20,814 nt of DNA from Pseudomonadota bacterium (lineage in GTDB: Bacteria > Desulfobacterota > Desulfobacteria > Desulfobacterales > Desulfobacteraceae), in contig JAHJDU010000612.1 in assembly GCA_018812385.1 (NCBI GenBank), forward strand, positions 1 through 20,814, read 5' to 3'. A program made the position numbers and the translations under genes. The notes under the pieces were generated by a model. That model ran no database searches. It saw only the letters and a list, made by a program, of their open reading frames with translations, and was not told the origin of the DNA. Shown piece after piece: positions 1 through 9,218 of this stretch (position 1 is its first letter; every line of letters starts with the position of its first letter).

Positions 1-1
1 A

Positions 2-1540
2 ACGTTTCTCCAACACGGGTTCAGAGGAATAAAGAAAAACGGTAAAATGATTCATGTCAAAATCTACGGATCTTCTATCCTTTATAAAGGTCGGGTTGCT
101 GCAACTGGAAGCATGTTGGACGTCACTGATAGCAAGCATGCCGAAGAGATTAACCAAACACTGTTTGCCATTTCAAATGCAGTAAATACCACCCCGAATC
201 TTAAAGATCTCTATCGATCCATCCATAGTTCATTAGGCAACATTATGGACGTCACCAATTTTTTTATTGCGCTTGTGGATATCAAAGAACGCACCCTGCA
301 TTTCCCATATCACGTGGATACAGTGGATGATGATTTTTCACCAATCACAAATTTTGATGCTAATGATTCCTTAACCGGTTTAGTAGCTTCCCAACGCAGG
401 CCTGTTTTATTGAAAAAAAAGGAGTTAGAAAAACTATCAAGCCAAAATGGTGTATGGGGTCCGGCACCTCTGATTTGGATGGGAGTTCCATTAATTATTA
501 AAAATGAAGTTATTGGAGTGGTAGCAGCCCAGAGCTATTTAGATCCCAACCTTTACAATAAGCAAGATCTGCAAATACTTTCGGTAGTCTCTGATCAAAT
601 AGCCATTGCTATTGACCACAAACGTACTGAAGATGCATTACAGGAAAATGAAAAAAAATATAGACACCTTTTTACGAATGCTCCTGCAGGAATTTATGAG
701 ATTGATTTTGAAAAAGACAAATTCACTAATGTGAATCAGCTTATGTGTAAATATTCTGGCTACTCAGAAAAAGAATTTTTATCCATGAATCCCATGGATC
801 TTTTTACGGAAGACAGTAAAGACTTATATATTGGAAGACTTGAAAAACTTTCTATAAGAAAAAATCTGGCCCGCAACGTTGAATACAACATTATTAAAAA
901 AGATGGCCAAGAATTAAGTGTCATTTTAAACAATGATTTTATTTATAAAAATGGAAAATTGAAAGGAGCACGAGTCGTTGTCCACGATATAACCAATCGG
1001 AAATTGGCAGAAAAGGAGTTAAAATTACTAAACTTGAGGTTGAAACACGAGGCCACACACGATCCTTTAACCGGGGCCCTGAACCGGCGTGCTATTTTAG
1101 ACAACCTGAGTAAAGAGTTGATCCGTGCTAAAAGGAGAAACACAAAGCTAAGCATCGGGTTATGTGACATTGATCACTTCAAACATGTCAATGACAAGCA
1201 TGGTCACCAGGTGGGCGACGAGGTCCTATGCAGTTTTGTCAAAGCTATCCAGGACACCCTTCGGCCCTATGACCTCTTGGGCCGATACGGGGGAGAAGAA
1301 TTTCTATTGGTTATGCCCGATTCTATAGTGCCGGCTGAAGAAGGGGTCTACGAGCGTGTGAGAGCAAAAATAGCCGACCATAAAATGATCACAAGATCAG
1401 GTGAGGTTAGTATCACGATCAGTATCGGCATTACAACTAGTACAGGGAATGAGACAGCAGATGCAATTATTACGAAAGCCGATGCCGCCTTGTACAGGGC
1501 TAAAGAAAATGGGCGTAATCAATTGGCGTTTGCTGATTAA
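2..1540 (+). CDS. PAS-GAF-PAS-GGDEF diguanylate cyclase, 5' end outside window
   Basis: The reading frame is open from base 2, and residues before the first ATG (base 47) read like the end of a PAS domain (KNGKMIHVKIYGS then a DVTDSK exit), so the ATG at 47 is internal and the gene starts upstream of the window. Counting from that ATG: PAS tail 1-36, GAF about 37-192, a second PAS about 203-322 ending in HDITNRK, and a GGDEF domain about 335-497. The active site is GGEEF (415-419), and an RxxD inhibitory site (RPYD, 406-409) lies exactly five residues before it. This predicts an active, product-inhibited enzyme that makes cyclic di-GMP from two GTP. No membrane segment is seen in the part present. 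It is convergent with the catabolic operon and probably unrelated to it. Family call is secure; the sensed signal is unknown. Confidence 0.93.
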   Translation, partial: TFLQHGFRGIKKNGKMIHVKIYGSSILYKGRVAATGSMLDVTDSKHAEEINQTLFAISNAVNTTPNLKDLYRSIHSSLGNIMDVTNFFIALVDIKERTLHFPYHVDTVDDDFSPITNFDANDSLTGLVASQRRPVLLKKKELEKLSSQNGVWGPAPLIWMGVPLIIKNEVIGVVAAQSYLDPNLYNKQDLQILSVVSDQIAIAIDHKRTEDALQENEKKYRHLFTNAPAGIYEIDFEKDKFTNVNQLMCKYSGYSEKEFLSMNPMDLFTEDSKDLYIGRLEKLSIRKNLARNVEYNIIKKDGQELSVILNNDFIYKNGKLKGARVVVHDITNRKLAEKELKLLNLRLKHEATHDPLTGALNRRAILDNLSKELIRAKRRNTKLSIGLCDIDHFKHVNDKHGHQVGDEVLCSFVKAIQDTLRPYDLLGRYGGEEFLLVMPDSIVPAEEGVYERVRAKIADHKMITRSGEVSITISIGITTSTGNETADAIITKADAALYRAKENGRNQLAFAD

Positions 1541-1607
1541 ATTTTATCATCATTTTGGTTTCGCCACGGCCCAATCAGCAACATATAATATTGATATTTA
1601 CGTGTGA

Positions 1608-1733
1608 CCTTCAGGTTATCAGCCACGTAATCCCAAGGCAAGCGCATATTATAAATGTGTCGAAAGTCATTTTGAAGAACTGGAACGAGCATGGGATGAC
1701 ATGTACGCATCCCGGCTGGGTGCATATTTCAAC
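1608..1733 (+). pseudogene. remnant of IS91-type transposase N-terminus
   Basis: Directly after a TGA (1605-1607) the frame reads YQPRNPKASAYYKCVESHFE and then ELERAWDDMYASRLG. From memory this matches the extreme N-terminus of IS91-family transposases (PRxPxxSxxYxxVxxHFExxExxYDExxxxxYG), which stands before the zinc-binding domain. Similarity stops near base 1721-1733; the cysteine-rich zinc region and catalytic domain are absent and there is no plausible start. I therefore call it a fossil of about 40 codons, lying between the cyclase gene and the 3' end of the broken MttB-family gene. No element ends were recognised. Confidence 0.62.
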
Positions 1734-1779
1734 GCTTTAATAATTTTTCATACTTTCCTTGACAAAAAGCAAGTTCCTA

Positions 1780-2859
1780 TCACTTCATCTTTGATGCGAG
1801 TATTCCCTCTATGGTTTCCATCACATTTTTGGCCAAAGGTTCCGGCTTATGCTCTCCCAAAATCGTTTTAACACGTTCGTTCAGCACCTTCCACAGGTCT
1901 TTTCCTCCGCCTTCCTTCCACCTTTCATGATTGGCACGGTTGAACAGCTTTGGGTACCAGATATTTTTGAAATGCTGCATGGTGTGTTTTTCCTGAAGAT
2001 AATTTCCCCTTGGGCCGACTTTGTTGATTATATCCGTGGCAAGACTCTCCGCATCCACGGTGACCCCCTTTAAAATATACTTGATCATGTCGATTAGTTC
2101 ATCTGAAAGGACAAGCATTTCGTAAGACGCGGTAAGACCGGATTCGAGATATCCCACATCGTGGACCATGCTGCTGCCTGCCATGCCGGCCTGCATCAAC
2201 GACACGGAAGCTTCGGCTGCGGCCTGCTGGTCAAGAACCTTGGCATCAGAACATCCGCCGGTGTTAAAGTCCGGCAAGCAGTAATATGTTGCCATCTCCT
2301 TGCCGGCCAGATGAACCAGAAAAGCTTCTGGGCCACTGTAAACATTGACCGAGGTTTTCATATCCATGGGAGTGCCTCCACCGCCATACAGGATAGGAGC
2401 TCCCTTGCGCTTGAGTTGTGAAATGACAAGACCGCTGAGGAATTCAGCCGTTTGGAGGGCAAGGGTCCCGGCTATGGTTACCGGAGATGTTGCACCCATG
2501 ATCGGCGCGCTGACATAAGCGCACGGGATAAAATTTTCTGCGCAAAATAACAATTTCTGCAGGGATTCAGGGGCATGTTGCAGCGGTGTGATCGGTTCTG
2601 CATAATGGATTAAAAAGGGTTTTTGTTCCAAGGCTTTTTTGCTTCCACATACAACTGAGGCCATGCGATGAATATCCTTGAGCCCCTCCAGGATCTATGC
2701 GCCTGCTTTTTCCAAAAGATCAAGCGCTTCCGGCAGCATAACCTGAACCCCGGTTCTTTCCAGAATTTCAAGTGAAGCAAGGTGGATCTGTTTTATTTGA
2801 TCCTGGTTAAGAAGCTGTAATCGGGGTCTAATTTGAGCATTGAAATGATTTGCTAACAT
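1780..2859 (-). pseudogene. MttB-family methyltransferase, disrupted by internal deletion and in-frame TAG
   Basis: A good start lies at 2859 (GGAG seven bases before ATG), and the frame reads as a normal MttB-family N-terminus (QIKQIHLASLEILERTGVQV) to codon 54. Codon 55 is TAG (2695-2697). After it the same frame continues with ILEGLKDIHRMASVV and the full C-terminal part (GATSPVTIAG, GGCSDAK, VGYLESGL, a GPRGNYLQEKHT block). Compared with the intact family member in this window, about 110-120 residues between KAGA and LKDIHRMA are missing, so stop and deletion coincide. The 294-residue tail starting at the ATG at 2664 lacks the first third of the TIM barrel and is unlikely to work. Known members move a methyl group from a methylated amine (trimethylamine, betaines) to a corrinoid protein. 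The intact ancestor would have been the partner of the corrinoid gene just upstream. Pyrrolysine reading of the TAG is considered and thought unlikely. Confidence 0.78.
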
Positions 2860-2985
2860 AGCAGAACTCCATTTTTTGGTTTTCAGATTTTTTTATAATT
2901 GATGAATTTTTGAACCCGCTGTGGGTTGTCACTAGTATTTGGCATAATGACCGACCGGGGATGGGGTAAAGATTTCCATTCGAGA

Positions 2986-3618
2986 TCAGTTTGCCAAAGC
3001 TTTTGCAAGTTTGGAAGCCGAGCCTGCATCCGAAGCAAAGCCATCTGCACCAATCTCGTCTGCAAAGGACTGGGTAACAGGTGCCCCTCCGACCAGAATT
3101 TTCACCCGATCTCTTAAACCACTTTCAACAATAGCGTCAATAGTTTGTTTCATCATGGGCATTGTGGTGGTCAGAAGTGCAGAAAGGCAAATAATCCGTG
3201 CTTTTTTTTCTTTGATCTGTTCAACAAAAACTGCTGGTTCAATATCAACGCCAAGATTGTAAACATTCATTCCGGCACTTTCCATCATCATGGCAACAAG
3301 GTTTTTACCAATGTCATGCAGATCCCCCTTCACTGTTCCAATAAGGACATTAGCACCGCGGATTTTTTCATCATCTCCCAAAAGCGGTTTTAGAATCTCC
3401 ACACATCCGGCCATGAATTTGGCAGCCATGAGAACCTCAGGAATGAACATATCACCACTTTCCATTTTTTCACCTACAATATCCATTCCATAAATAAGAC
3501 CCTGGTTGAGAATATCTACTGCAGGTGTTTTCGCTTCCAGGGCCTCATTCACCAACCTGATCAACCTGGCCTCGTCGCACTCAACCAATGCTTTTGTAAT
3601 TTCATTAAACTCTGTCAT
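2986..3618 (-). CDS. methyltransferase cognate corrinoid protein (MtbC/MtgC type)
   Basis: This 210-residue protein has the usual size and two-part plan of corrinoid methyl carriers: a helical cap (about 1-88, with the ESGDMFIPEVLMAAKFM block) and a cobalamin-binding Rossmann domain (about 89-210). The signature GDLHDIGKN (98-106) gives His101 as the expected lower axial cobalt ligand; GTVKGDL, SALLTTTMPMMK and VGGAPVT follow as in the family. Such proteins accept a methyl group from an MttB-type enzyme and hand it to a second methyltransferase that acts on tetrahydrofolate or coenzyme M. The ATG follows AGGAG by six bases. It is 113 bases downstream of the binding-protein gene and 126 bases upstream of the broken MttB-family gene. 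No reductive activator (RamA-like) or methylcorrinoid:folate methyltransferase gene is in the window, so these must be elsewhere. The intact MttB homologue of the operon is its likely partner. Confidence 0.93.
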   Translation of the reverse strand: MTEFNEITKALVECDEARLIRLVNEALEAKTPAVDILNQGLIYGMDIVGEKMESGDMFIPEVLMAAKFMAGCVEILKPLLGDDEKIRGANVLIGTVKGDLHDIGKNLVAMMMESAGMNVYNLGVDIEPAVFVEQIKEKKARIICLSALLTTTMPMMKQTIDAIVESGLRDRVKILVGGAPVTQSFADEIGADGFASDAGSASKLAKALAN

Positions 3619-3731
3619 TTTTTCTCCTGAATTGATAAATAAATTTTATTGATCAGGGAGCCGGCAATGTGGATTACCAACCCCCTGAAGAAATCAATCA
3701 ACAAAAAACAATATGTTTTTGTCAAATAAAT

Positions 3732-5255
3732 TTACTTGAAACTTATAGCCCAAGGTGCCATGCGGCAGTTGGGGTAAAGCGGTCCGATATCAATATTTTC
3801 CTGGGCCACTCTTATTTTAGATCCGTGGGTAAGCCATATGGCCCAGCAATCCTTATCAATCTCCTTTTGAGCATCAATGTAAATCTGTGCCCGTTTCCCG
3901 GTATCAATCTCACTCATGCCGGCATTCATGAGGTCATCATATCTTTTGTTGCTCCATTGGCTAGGATTCCAGCCATTTCCTGTTGTAAACCAGCTGGTCG
4001 CATATCCCGGATCAATCGTTGTGGTAAAAAACTGAATATGCATGTTGGGCTCACCTTTGTTTGATGCTTCGTTAAATGCACCGACTTCTTTGATCTGAAT
4101 GTTCACTTTCACTCCAATCTTGGCCAACTCCGCTTTTATAACCTCAGCCGCAATCTTGGCTCGATCATCTGTCCATACCAGCAGGGTGACTTCGAATCCA
4201 TCAGGCTTGCCGCCTTCTTTCAGCAGCTCTTTTGCCTTTTTTAAATCAACCCCATATACCGGAGCTTCTTTCCACTCTCCGAGCATTCCGGGCGGCAGCA
4301 TGCTGTTTGCCCTTTTAGCTGTGCCGAAAAAAGCGGCTTCGACAATTTTGTCCACATCAACAGCATAACGGACTGCCTGTCGAAGCTTAAGATTGTCAAA
4401 AGGCGGTTTGTTAACAGTAAATCCCAACCACCAGTATAGCAGGGCCGGTTTAGTATATACACTCAGTTTCTTGTTTTTCTTAATGGACGGCAGACTGGGA
4501 AGAGAACACCGGCCGATGTCTATTTCACCTGTCTTTAATGCAATTTCAACAGTCGTGTCTTCAACGATTGGTAGAAAAGTGAGCTGATTGATTTTTCCTT
4601 TTTCTCCCCAATAGTCTTTGTATATGACCAGTTTAACATACCCTTTGGGTTCCCAGCTATCAAACTCATAGGGGCCTGTGCCGATGGGATTGGCCGCAAA
4701 TTTCTTATTACCCATCTCAGTAACGGCTTTTTTACTGACAATCATACCGGCATTCAAGGGAAGAGTTGATGTGAACAGCTGGGCCATTCTGTCTTTAAGT
4801 ACCAATTTTACAGTATATTTATCCACAACTTCCACATGGTCCAACTTCTCCCAGGCACCTTTTTCAGGAGATTTTGCCTCAGGATCAATAATCCGTTCAA
4901 ATGAAAATTTCACATCCTCGGCTGTCATTTCACCATACCCTTTGTGAAAATTGACCCCTTTACGCAATTGAAACGTAATTTGTTTACCATCCGCTGACAT
5001 GTCCCAGGATTCCGCAAGATCAGGAACGACATCCCATGTTCCCTCCTTATATTTCACCAGTCCATTGAAAAGACAGTTCATGATTGTAAATTCCCGCTCA
5101 ATACTGGTGAGCCAACCTGGATCCATTGTGTTAATGTCCTCCCAGGTAGCGATCTTGAGTTCTTCCTTACTTTTTGCCGATGCTGCAATCGGTATGATCA
5201 ACAATAACGCAAGTATTGTGATCACAGCCATTTTGATACTCATTTTTGCCTTCAC
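3732..5255 (-). CDS. periplasmic solute-binding protein, family 5 (DppA/OppA type)
   Basis: The start is GTG at 5255, five bases after a strong AAGGAGGT; an ATG four codons in has no such site. Residues 1-28 form a Sec signal peptide (basic start, hydrophobic core, AASA cleavage site) with no lipobox Cys, so a soluble periplasmic protein is expected. The mature part is a full family-5 binding protein: N-terminal lobe with the VPDLAESWDMSADGKQITF signature, YGEMTAEDVKFSFERI, NPIGTGPYEFDSWE, then the RQAVRYAVDVDKIVEAAF block and a C-terminal lobe ending in APWAISFK. It captures substrate for a dipeptide-type ABC transporter; the permease and ATPase genes lie on the other strand at 16348-20225 and lack a binding protein. 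Its closest relative here is the C-terminal half of the regulator at 12659-14947. The family binds peptides, nickel, sugars and opines, so the ligand is open; the operon points to an N-methylated compound. Confidence 0.93.
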   Translation of the reverse strand: MKAKMSIKMAVITILALLLIIPIAASAKSKEELKIATWEDINTMDPGWLTSIEREFTIMNCLFNGLVKYKEGTWDVVPDLAESWDMSADGKQITFQLRKGVNFHKGYGEMTAEDVKFSFERIIDPEAKSPEKGAWEKLDHVEVVDKYTVKLVLKDRMAQLFTSTLPLNAGMIVSKKAVTEMGNKKFAANPIGTGPYEFDSWEPKGYVKLVIYKDYWGEKGKINQLTFLPIVEDTTVEIALKTGEIDIGRCSLPSLPSIKKNKKLSVYTKPALLYWWLGFTVNKPPFDNLKLRQAVRYAVDVDKIVEAAFFGTAKRANSMLPPGMLGEWKEAPVYGVDLKKAKELLKEGGKPDGFEVTLLVWTDDRAKIAAEVIKAELAKIGVKVNIQIKEVGAFNEASNKGEPNMHIQFFTTTIDPGYATSWFTTGNGWNPSQWSNKRYDDLMNAGMSEIDTGKRAQIYIDAQKEIDKDCWAIWLTHGSKIRVAQENIDIGPLYPNCRMAPWAISFK

Positions 5256-5387
5256 TTTTTACCTCCTTGAAAAAAACATTAGGTTTATATAACAAAGCCC
5301 TGAGAACAATTAAATCAGAACTTTATCGGTGGTCGTGTTAATTATCATGAGCGCCATTTTTTCCTGTTAAGCCCTTTGTGCGGGTTG

Positions 5388-6032
5388 TTAAACAATGCCG
5401 GAAAAATAAGTTTCTATCCAATAATTAAATTTCGATATCCCTGCAGGTTTCAGACCGAATTCATTTCCTGCATTCATCACCACATCAACCACATCCCTTG
5501 CATATCCCCTTATGCATGTCAGCAAAATTCCAGGCACACATCCATCTTTATTGAATGATACAATCTGGCAGGCGACGTGAGCAAAGGGCCCCTGGGTAAG
5601 AAAAGGGGTTGCCTTTTTCGGATCAAACAAGTTGAGATAGGAAAGTTTTTCCGCAATCTTTGACACATTTTCCCCAATAATTGCAAGGGAAGCGGATGAG
5701 TCTGTCACATCCGTGTATCCCGGATCATCCGGAATTTTTGGATCATCTCCGAGAATATGCCATACGGATGCCTGGGTGTTGTTCATTCGATTAATAAGTA
5801 TTTTATTTTTTAGTATGCTTTCAAGGGGTTTCAATGGAATCTCAACACCCATTGGCCGATAACCTGAAAGATCCCGGGCCTGAACATCCCATTTTGTCAA
5901 ATGGGATAAATCCACTATATGCTCCCTGCCTTCATTATAATATTCAACTGCCACCTGAAAACAGTTTCTTTCTTCAATTCGGGCCGCATCGGCCTTGAAA
6001 GATACCGGAGAACGTCTCTTTATCTGGGTCAT
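5388..6032 (-). CDS. soxG: sarcosine oxidase gamma subunit family protein (SoxG)
   Basis: A 214-residue protein, the usual SoxG length, placed 10 bases after the alpha-subunit stop with an AGAGGT site before its ATG. Family features seen are RRSPVSF at the start, a central DSSASLAIIGENVSKIAEKL segment, TQGPFAHVACQIV and the C-terminal RGYARDVVDVVMNAGNEFGL followed by a W. SoxG has no catalytic centre known to me; it is structurally related to the folate-binding domain and is needed for assembly of the heterotetramer. It is the most diverged subunit, so identification rests partly on its place after soxA. The next gene begins 132 bases downstream, a wider gap than inside the sox group. Confidence 0.85.
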   Translation of the reverse strand: MTQIKRRSPVSFKADAARIEERNCFQVAVEYYNEGREHIVDLSHLTKWDVQARDLSGYRPMGVEIPLKPLESILKNKILINRMNNTQASVWHILGDDPKIPDDPGYTDVTDSSASLAIIGENVSKIAEKLSYLNLFDPKKATPFLTQGPFAHVACQIVSFNKDGCVPGILLTCIRGYARDVVDVVMNAGNEFGLKPAGISKFNYWIETYFSGIV

Positions 6033-6042
6033 TTTTTTACCT

Positions 6043-8961
6043 CTACATTTTTATTCTTGTCCCGGCAGGATCATAAAAAGGCATGGGAACGACAGTCGCA
6101 TGATGTCTTGTTGTGCCGCCCCCTTCTTCAAATATTTCCAGCCTTGTGCCAATTTTTGAGTACTGGGACTCCACAAGCGCCATCCCTACTGATGCATTAA
6201 ATGAAACACTTTTCCGCAGGGTGCAAACATATCCCAGGATTCTTTCATCTACTATCAAGGAACCATCTTTAACAGGCCGCCGGGGGTCATCCATTTTTAT
6301 CCCGACAAGCTTCAATCGCCCTGCCTGATTTTCCGTCTGCCGTAGGGCAACGGCACCGACCTTTTTAGCATCGCAAAGGTTACGGGCCCAAAGGGAACCT
6401 AAGCCCAGATCAATAAGGGTCGTTCGTTGTTCTGATTCCTGCCCGAGTATGATATGACATTTTTCCATTCTTAACACATTTTGTGCTTCAAGCCCGAAAT
6501 TTTTAATACCGAATTCTTTTCCCGCCTGTGCAAGAATCTCCCATAAAGACTCCATATATGATGCCGGGGCATGAAGTTCATAGGATAATTCCCCGATAAA
6601 TCCCAAACGCATGGCCTTTACCGGTATTAATCCATTGATCTTGAATTCATGATACTCCATGAACTTAAAATTTTGTTGTGAAACATCGTAATCGGCCACC
6701 TTCTCAAGCACCTTGCGGGCATTGGGACCGGAAAGATTTATCACCCCCATTGAATCTGTAAGATTTATAACATTGAAGTCCCAGTTATCATAAAAAGTGT
6801 GGTAACTGATCCACTCGCTTGTAGAGCCCGCCCTTGCGGATGAAGTGGTAAAATAAAAATCATTTTCCGCCTTTTTGACGATCACCCCGTCATCAATGAC
6901 ACATCCGTCATCATTGCACATGGCTGAATATTTTAACCGGCACTCCTTGATTTTTGACATATCACTGATATAAACCCTCTGAAGCGCTTTCACGGCATCA
7001 GGACCAAAAATTCTAAATTTGCCCAGGGTGGAAGCATCGAGCATTCCGACATTGTTCCTGATGTTGAGTATTTCATCTTTACAATCAGAATCCTGGGAAA
7101 AATAATATGCCCGTTTCCACGCACCTGAATGGCGAAAAATACCACCGGCTTCTTTCTGGGAATCATGAAGGGGCGTTCTTTTGCACATCCAGTGTTTTGA
7201 ACCGGTATATGTTGCAATTAAAGTGGGAACCAGAGGAGGGCGTACTGTGGTAGGCGTTATTTGCAAACCGCTTGATCCCCGATACTCTGCAACGTAAAGA
7301 GGCAGGTTATGTCCCGGAATTCCTCCTTGTCCAGGTCCGGTCCCTGCCGAGGTAAAACGCTTGATAAGCTCGGGAACATCAAACCCTGTTTCAATAGCCT
7401 GCCGGATATTTTTAACGGTCGTATCTTCATCAAAACAAATGAAACTCTTTCTGCCTTCGACAGGCGCTGTAACAATCTTGTTTCCTCTAACTGGACCGGG
7501 AAGTCGGGTCATTGCATTGCGGACTTTGGAAATATCGTCCTTACAAGGGATGTTACAATCATTTACCGCTTTAAGTCCGGCAAGGGCACCGGATGCTTCA
7601 ATGGACAACGGATCCATAAATCCCAACATCCTTCCGGCGGCGTACATTCCATCAGGCAGTTCCTTTGGCAGAAAAAATGAAGTATGATCATCATATTCCA
7701 ATTTTGCCCGGGCAATGGTCAGCGGGCCGGTAACCGGCGTCATCCCGGCGGACGCAACCAGAAGATCACAGTCAAAGGATCGGTTTGTCATCCCATCCAG
7801 AGTGGTCAAAACCACCTTTTTTATATGCTTTCTTCCCTTGGCATTTGCAGCGATCCAGCCTTTAAGGAAAAGAATTCCCCTGTCATTGATTTTTTTAACC
7901 AGAGTTTTATCATGGCCATCTTCTCTCAAATCTGCAATACATTGAATTTTCAATCCAAGATCATGCATATCAATTGCCGCTTCAAGGCCAAGATCGTGTC
8001 CTACACTGAAAACCGCCTGGTTACCCGGCTGAATCCCGTACGTATGGGCAAGTCTGTGGGCACATGAAATCTGCATGACCCCAGGTTTTTCATTATTTTC
8101 AAAAATCAAGGGGCGCTCAATACAACCGGTTGAAACAATAACGCTTTGCGCTCGTATTTCAATATATCTCTCATCAAATACGTCGGTTTTTTCTCCCACC
8201 TGAAAAGCAGTAATCAGGTTGTTCTGATAGGCACCAATCATTGAAGTATGTTTAAAAACCCTGATCCCAGGATGATTTTCAACTTGTTGGGCAAGTTGAC
8301 CGGCCCGTTGAGAAAGAGTTTTTTTAGCATCGTAAGCAGATATCCGGTAATCGAAAAAACCGCCAAGGTACGGCTTTGATTCAAGAAGTATGACCTTTAA
8401 TCCTTTTCCGGCAGCAGTCAATGCTGCAGTCATTCCTGCCGGACCGCCTCCGATAATACAGATATCAGTTCCCGGATATATTTCATCATACCTGCCTTTT
8501 AAGCTGAAATCAGGCTCGATTTTCCCGGTCCCGGCCGCTCTTTTGATCATCTTCATGGCAAAAGGCCATATGAATGCAGGTTTGTGCATCATATGGTAAT
8601 AAAATCCTGCAGGCATCAGAAAATCCAACTTGTCCATAAATCCCATGTAGTCGTTTTCTGCAGAACCCATAACATTCTGCTCTTTTACCACCATTTCATT
8701 TTTAAGAAATGTATTTTCAGTACGCACATTGGGAATCTTGTCAACATTCATAAATGTATTGCTGCATTCACCGTCAAGACTGTACAGTCCCCTGGGACGG
8801 CGGTATTTCAAACTTCTTGAAAATATCCGAACTTTGTTGGCAAATAGTGCTGTTGCGATGGTGTCCCCACCTACTCCAAAGTAAGTTTTTCCCTTATAGT
8901 TAAAGGAAATCTTTTCTGAAGGATTTATTCTCAGTGTGGGCAGATTCTTCAGCCGGTTCAT
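6043..8961 (-). CDS. soxA: heterotetrameric sarcosine oxidase alpha subunit (SoxA)
   Basis: At 972 residues it has the full family length. Domains in order: Fer2-like N-terminal fold (about 10-85, KYRRPRGLYSLDGECSN), a connecting segment with MPAGFYYHMM, a FAD/NAD-binding Rossmann domain with GGGPAG at 171-176, and a C-terminal aminomethyltransferase-like (GcvT) folate-binding domain about 590-970 (GLEAQNVLRMEKCHIILGQ). The enzyme oxidises the N-methyl group of sarcosine or a like amine and, with tetrahydrofolate, yields 5,10-methylene-tetrahydrofolate. The segment that carries four cysteines in related Fe-S proteins reads FICFDEDTTV (507-516) and GTGPGQGGIPG (540-550), keeping only Cys509, so no cluster is expected there; typical sarcosine oxidases also lack one. 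Its ATG overlaps the soxD stop (ATGA), and its ribosome site AAGGGGGT lies inside soxD, implying translational coupling. Confidence 0.94.
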   Translation of the reverse strand: MNRLKNLPTLRINPSEKISFNYKGKTYFGVGGDTIATALFANKVRIFSRSLKYRRPRGLYSLDGECSNTFMNVDKIPNVRTENTFLKNEMVVKEQNVMGSAENDYMGFMDKLDFLMPAGFYYHMMHKPAFIWPFAMKMIKRAAGTGKIEPDFSLKGRYDEIYPGTDICIIGGGPAGMTAALTAAGKGLKVILLESKPYLGGFFDYRISAYDAKKTLSQRAGQLAQQVENHPGIRVFKHTSMIGAYQNNLITAFQVGEKTDVFDERYIEIRAQSVIVSTGCIERPLIFENNEKPGVMQISCAHRLAHTYGIQPGNQAVFSVGHDLGLEAAIDMHDLGLKIQCIADLREDGHDKTLVKKINDRGILFLKGWIAANAKGRKHIKKVVLTTLDGMTNRSFDCDLLVASAGMTPVTGPLTIARAKLEYDDHTSFFLPKELPDGMYAAGRMLGFMDPLSIEASGALAGLKAVNDCNIPCKDDISKVRNAMTRLPGPVRGNKIVTAPVEGRKSFICFDEDTTVKNIRQAIETGFDVPELIKRFTSAGTGPGQGGIPGHNLPLYVAEYRGSSGLQITPTTVRPPLVPTLIATYTGSKHWMCKRTPLHDSQKEAGGIFRHSGAWKRAYYFSQDSDCKDEILNIRNNVGMLDASTLGKFRIFGPDAVKALQRVYISDMSKIKECRLKYSAMCNDDGCVIDDGVIVKKAENDFYFTTSSARAGSTSEWISYHTFYDNWDFNVINLTDSMGVINLSGPNARKVLEKVADYDVSQQNFKFMEYHEFKINGLIPVKAMRLGFIGELSYELHAPASYMESLWEILAQAGKEFGIKNFGLEAQNVLRMEKCHIILGQESEQRTTLIDLGLGSLWARNLCDAKKVGAVALRQTENQAGRLKLVGIKMDDPRRPVKDGSLIVDERILGYVCTLRKSVSFNASVGMALVESQYSKIGTRLEIFEEGGGTTRHHATVVPMPFYDPAGTRIKM

Positions 8962-9218
8962 AGTACACCCCCTTGTTTTTTACATTCAAGGTTGGTTGTT
9001 GTGTCCCTTTCAATAGTGAACCATGATCCACATCCGTCACGATGGTTCCACATTTCTTTTTGAACACCTGCCAGGCAATTGTTCATATGAGTATAATCAC
9101 ACCATTGTTCAGGGGTGAGTCCATCTTCCTGAGGCCTTGGTCCTTTGGCCTCACCACCGAACCGAAATTCATACCCATTTCTTTTCCCGCATATAGGACA
9201 GGTTATTGTTATGGTCAT
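8958..9218 (-). CDS. soxD: sarcosine oxidase delta subunit (SoxD), zinc protein
   Basis: An 86-residue protein typical of SoxD. It begins with CPICG (Cys7, Cys10) and ends with WNHRDGCGSWFTIERDTTT, giving His59 and Cys63; these four are the zinc ligands expected from the family. FRFGGEAKGPRP is the second conserved block. SoxD is a small structural subunit that bridges alpha and beta in the heterotetramer. AGGAG stands seven bases before the ATG. The family members usually read YLF.R.NP.G where this one has YTHMNNCLAG, a mild divergence. It sits 65 bases after soxB and overlaps soxA by four bases, the standard B-D-A-G order. Confidence 0.93.
   Translation of the reverse strand: MTITITCPICGKRNGYEFRFGGEAKGPRPQEDGLTPEQWCDYTHMNNCLAGVQKEMWNHRDGCGSWFTIERDTTTNLECKKQGGVL

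Noticed and set aside
2695..2697. TAG in the MttB-family gene read as pyrrolysine
   Set aside because: It lies near codon 55, not at the central active-site position of pyrrolysine in known MttB proteins, and a large part of the barrel is missing at the same point, so a deletion explains it better.
2913..2926. AACCC / GGGTT hairpin between the corrinoid gene and the broken methyltransferase gene
   Set aside because: Only a five-base stem, and on the transcribed strand it is followed by A residues rather than a T-run.
3704..3720. Hairpin AAAAACA / TGTTTTT after the binding-protein gene as a terminator
   Set aside because: The stem is made almost only of A-T pairs, so it is too weak; the gene order suggests the operon continues.
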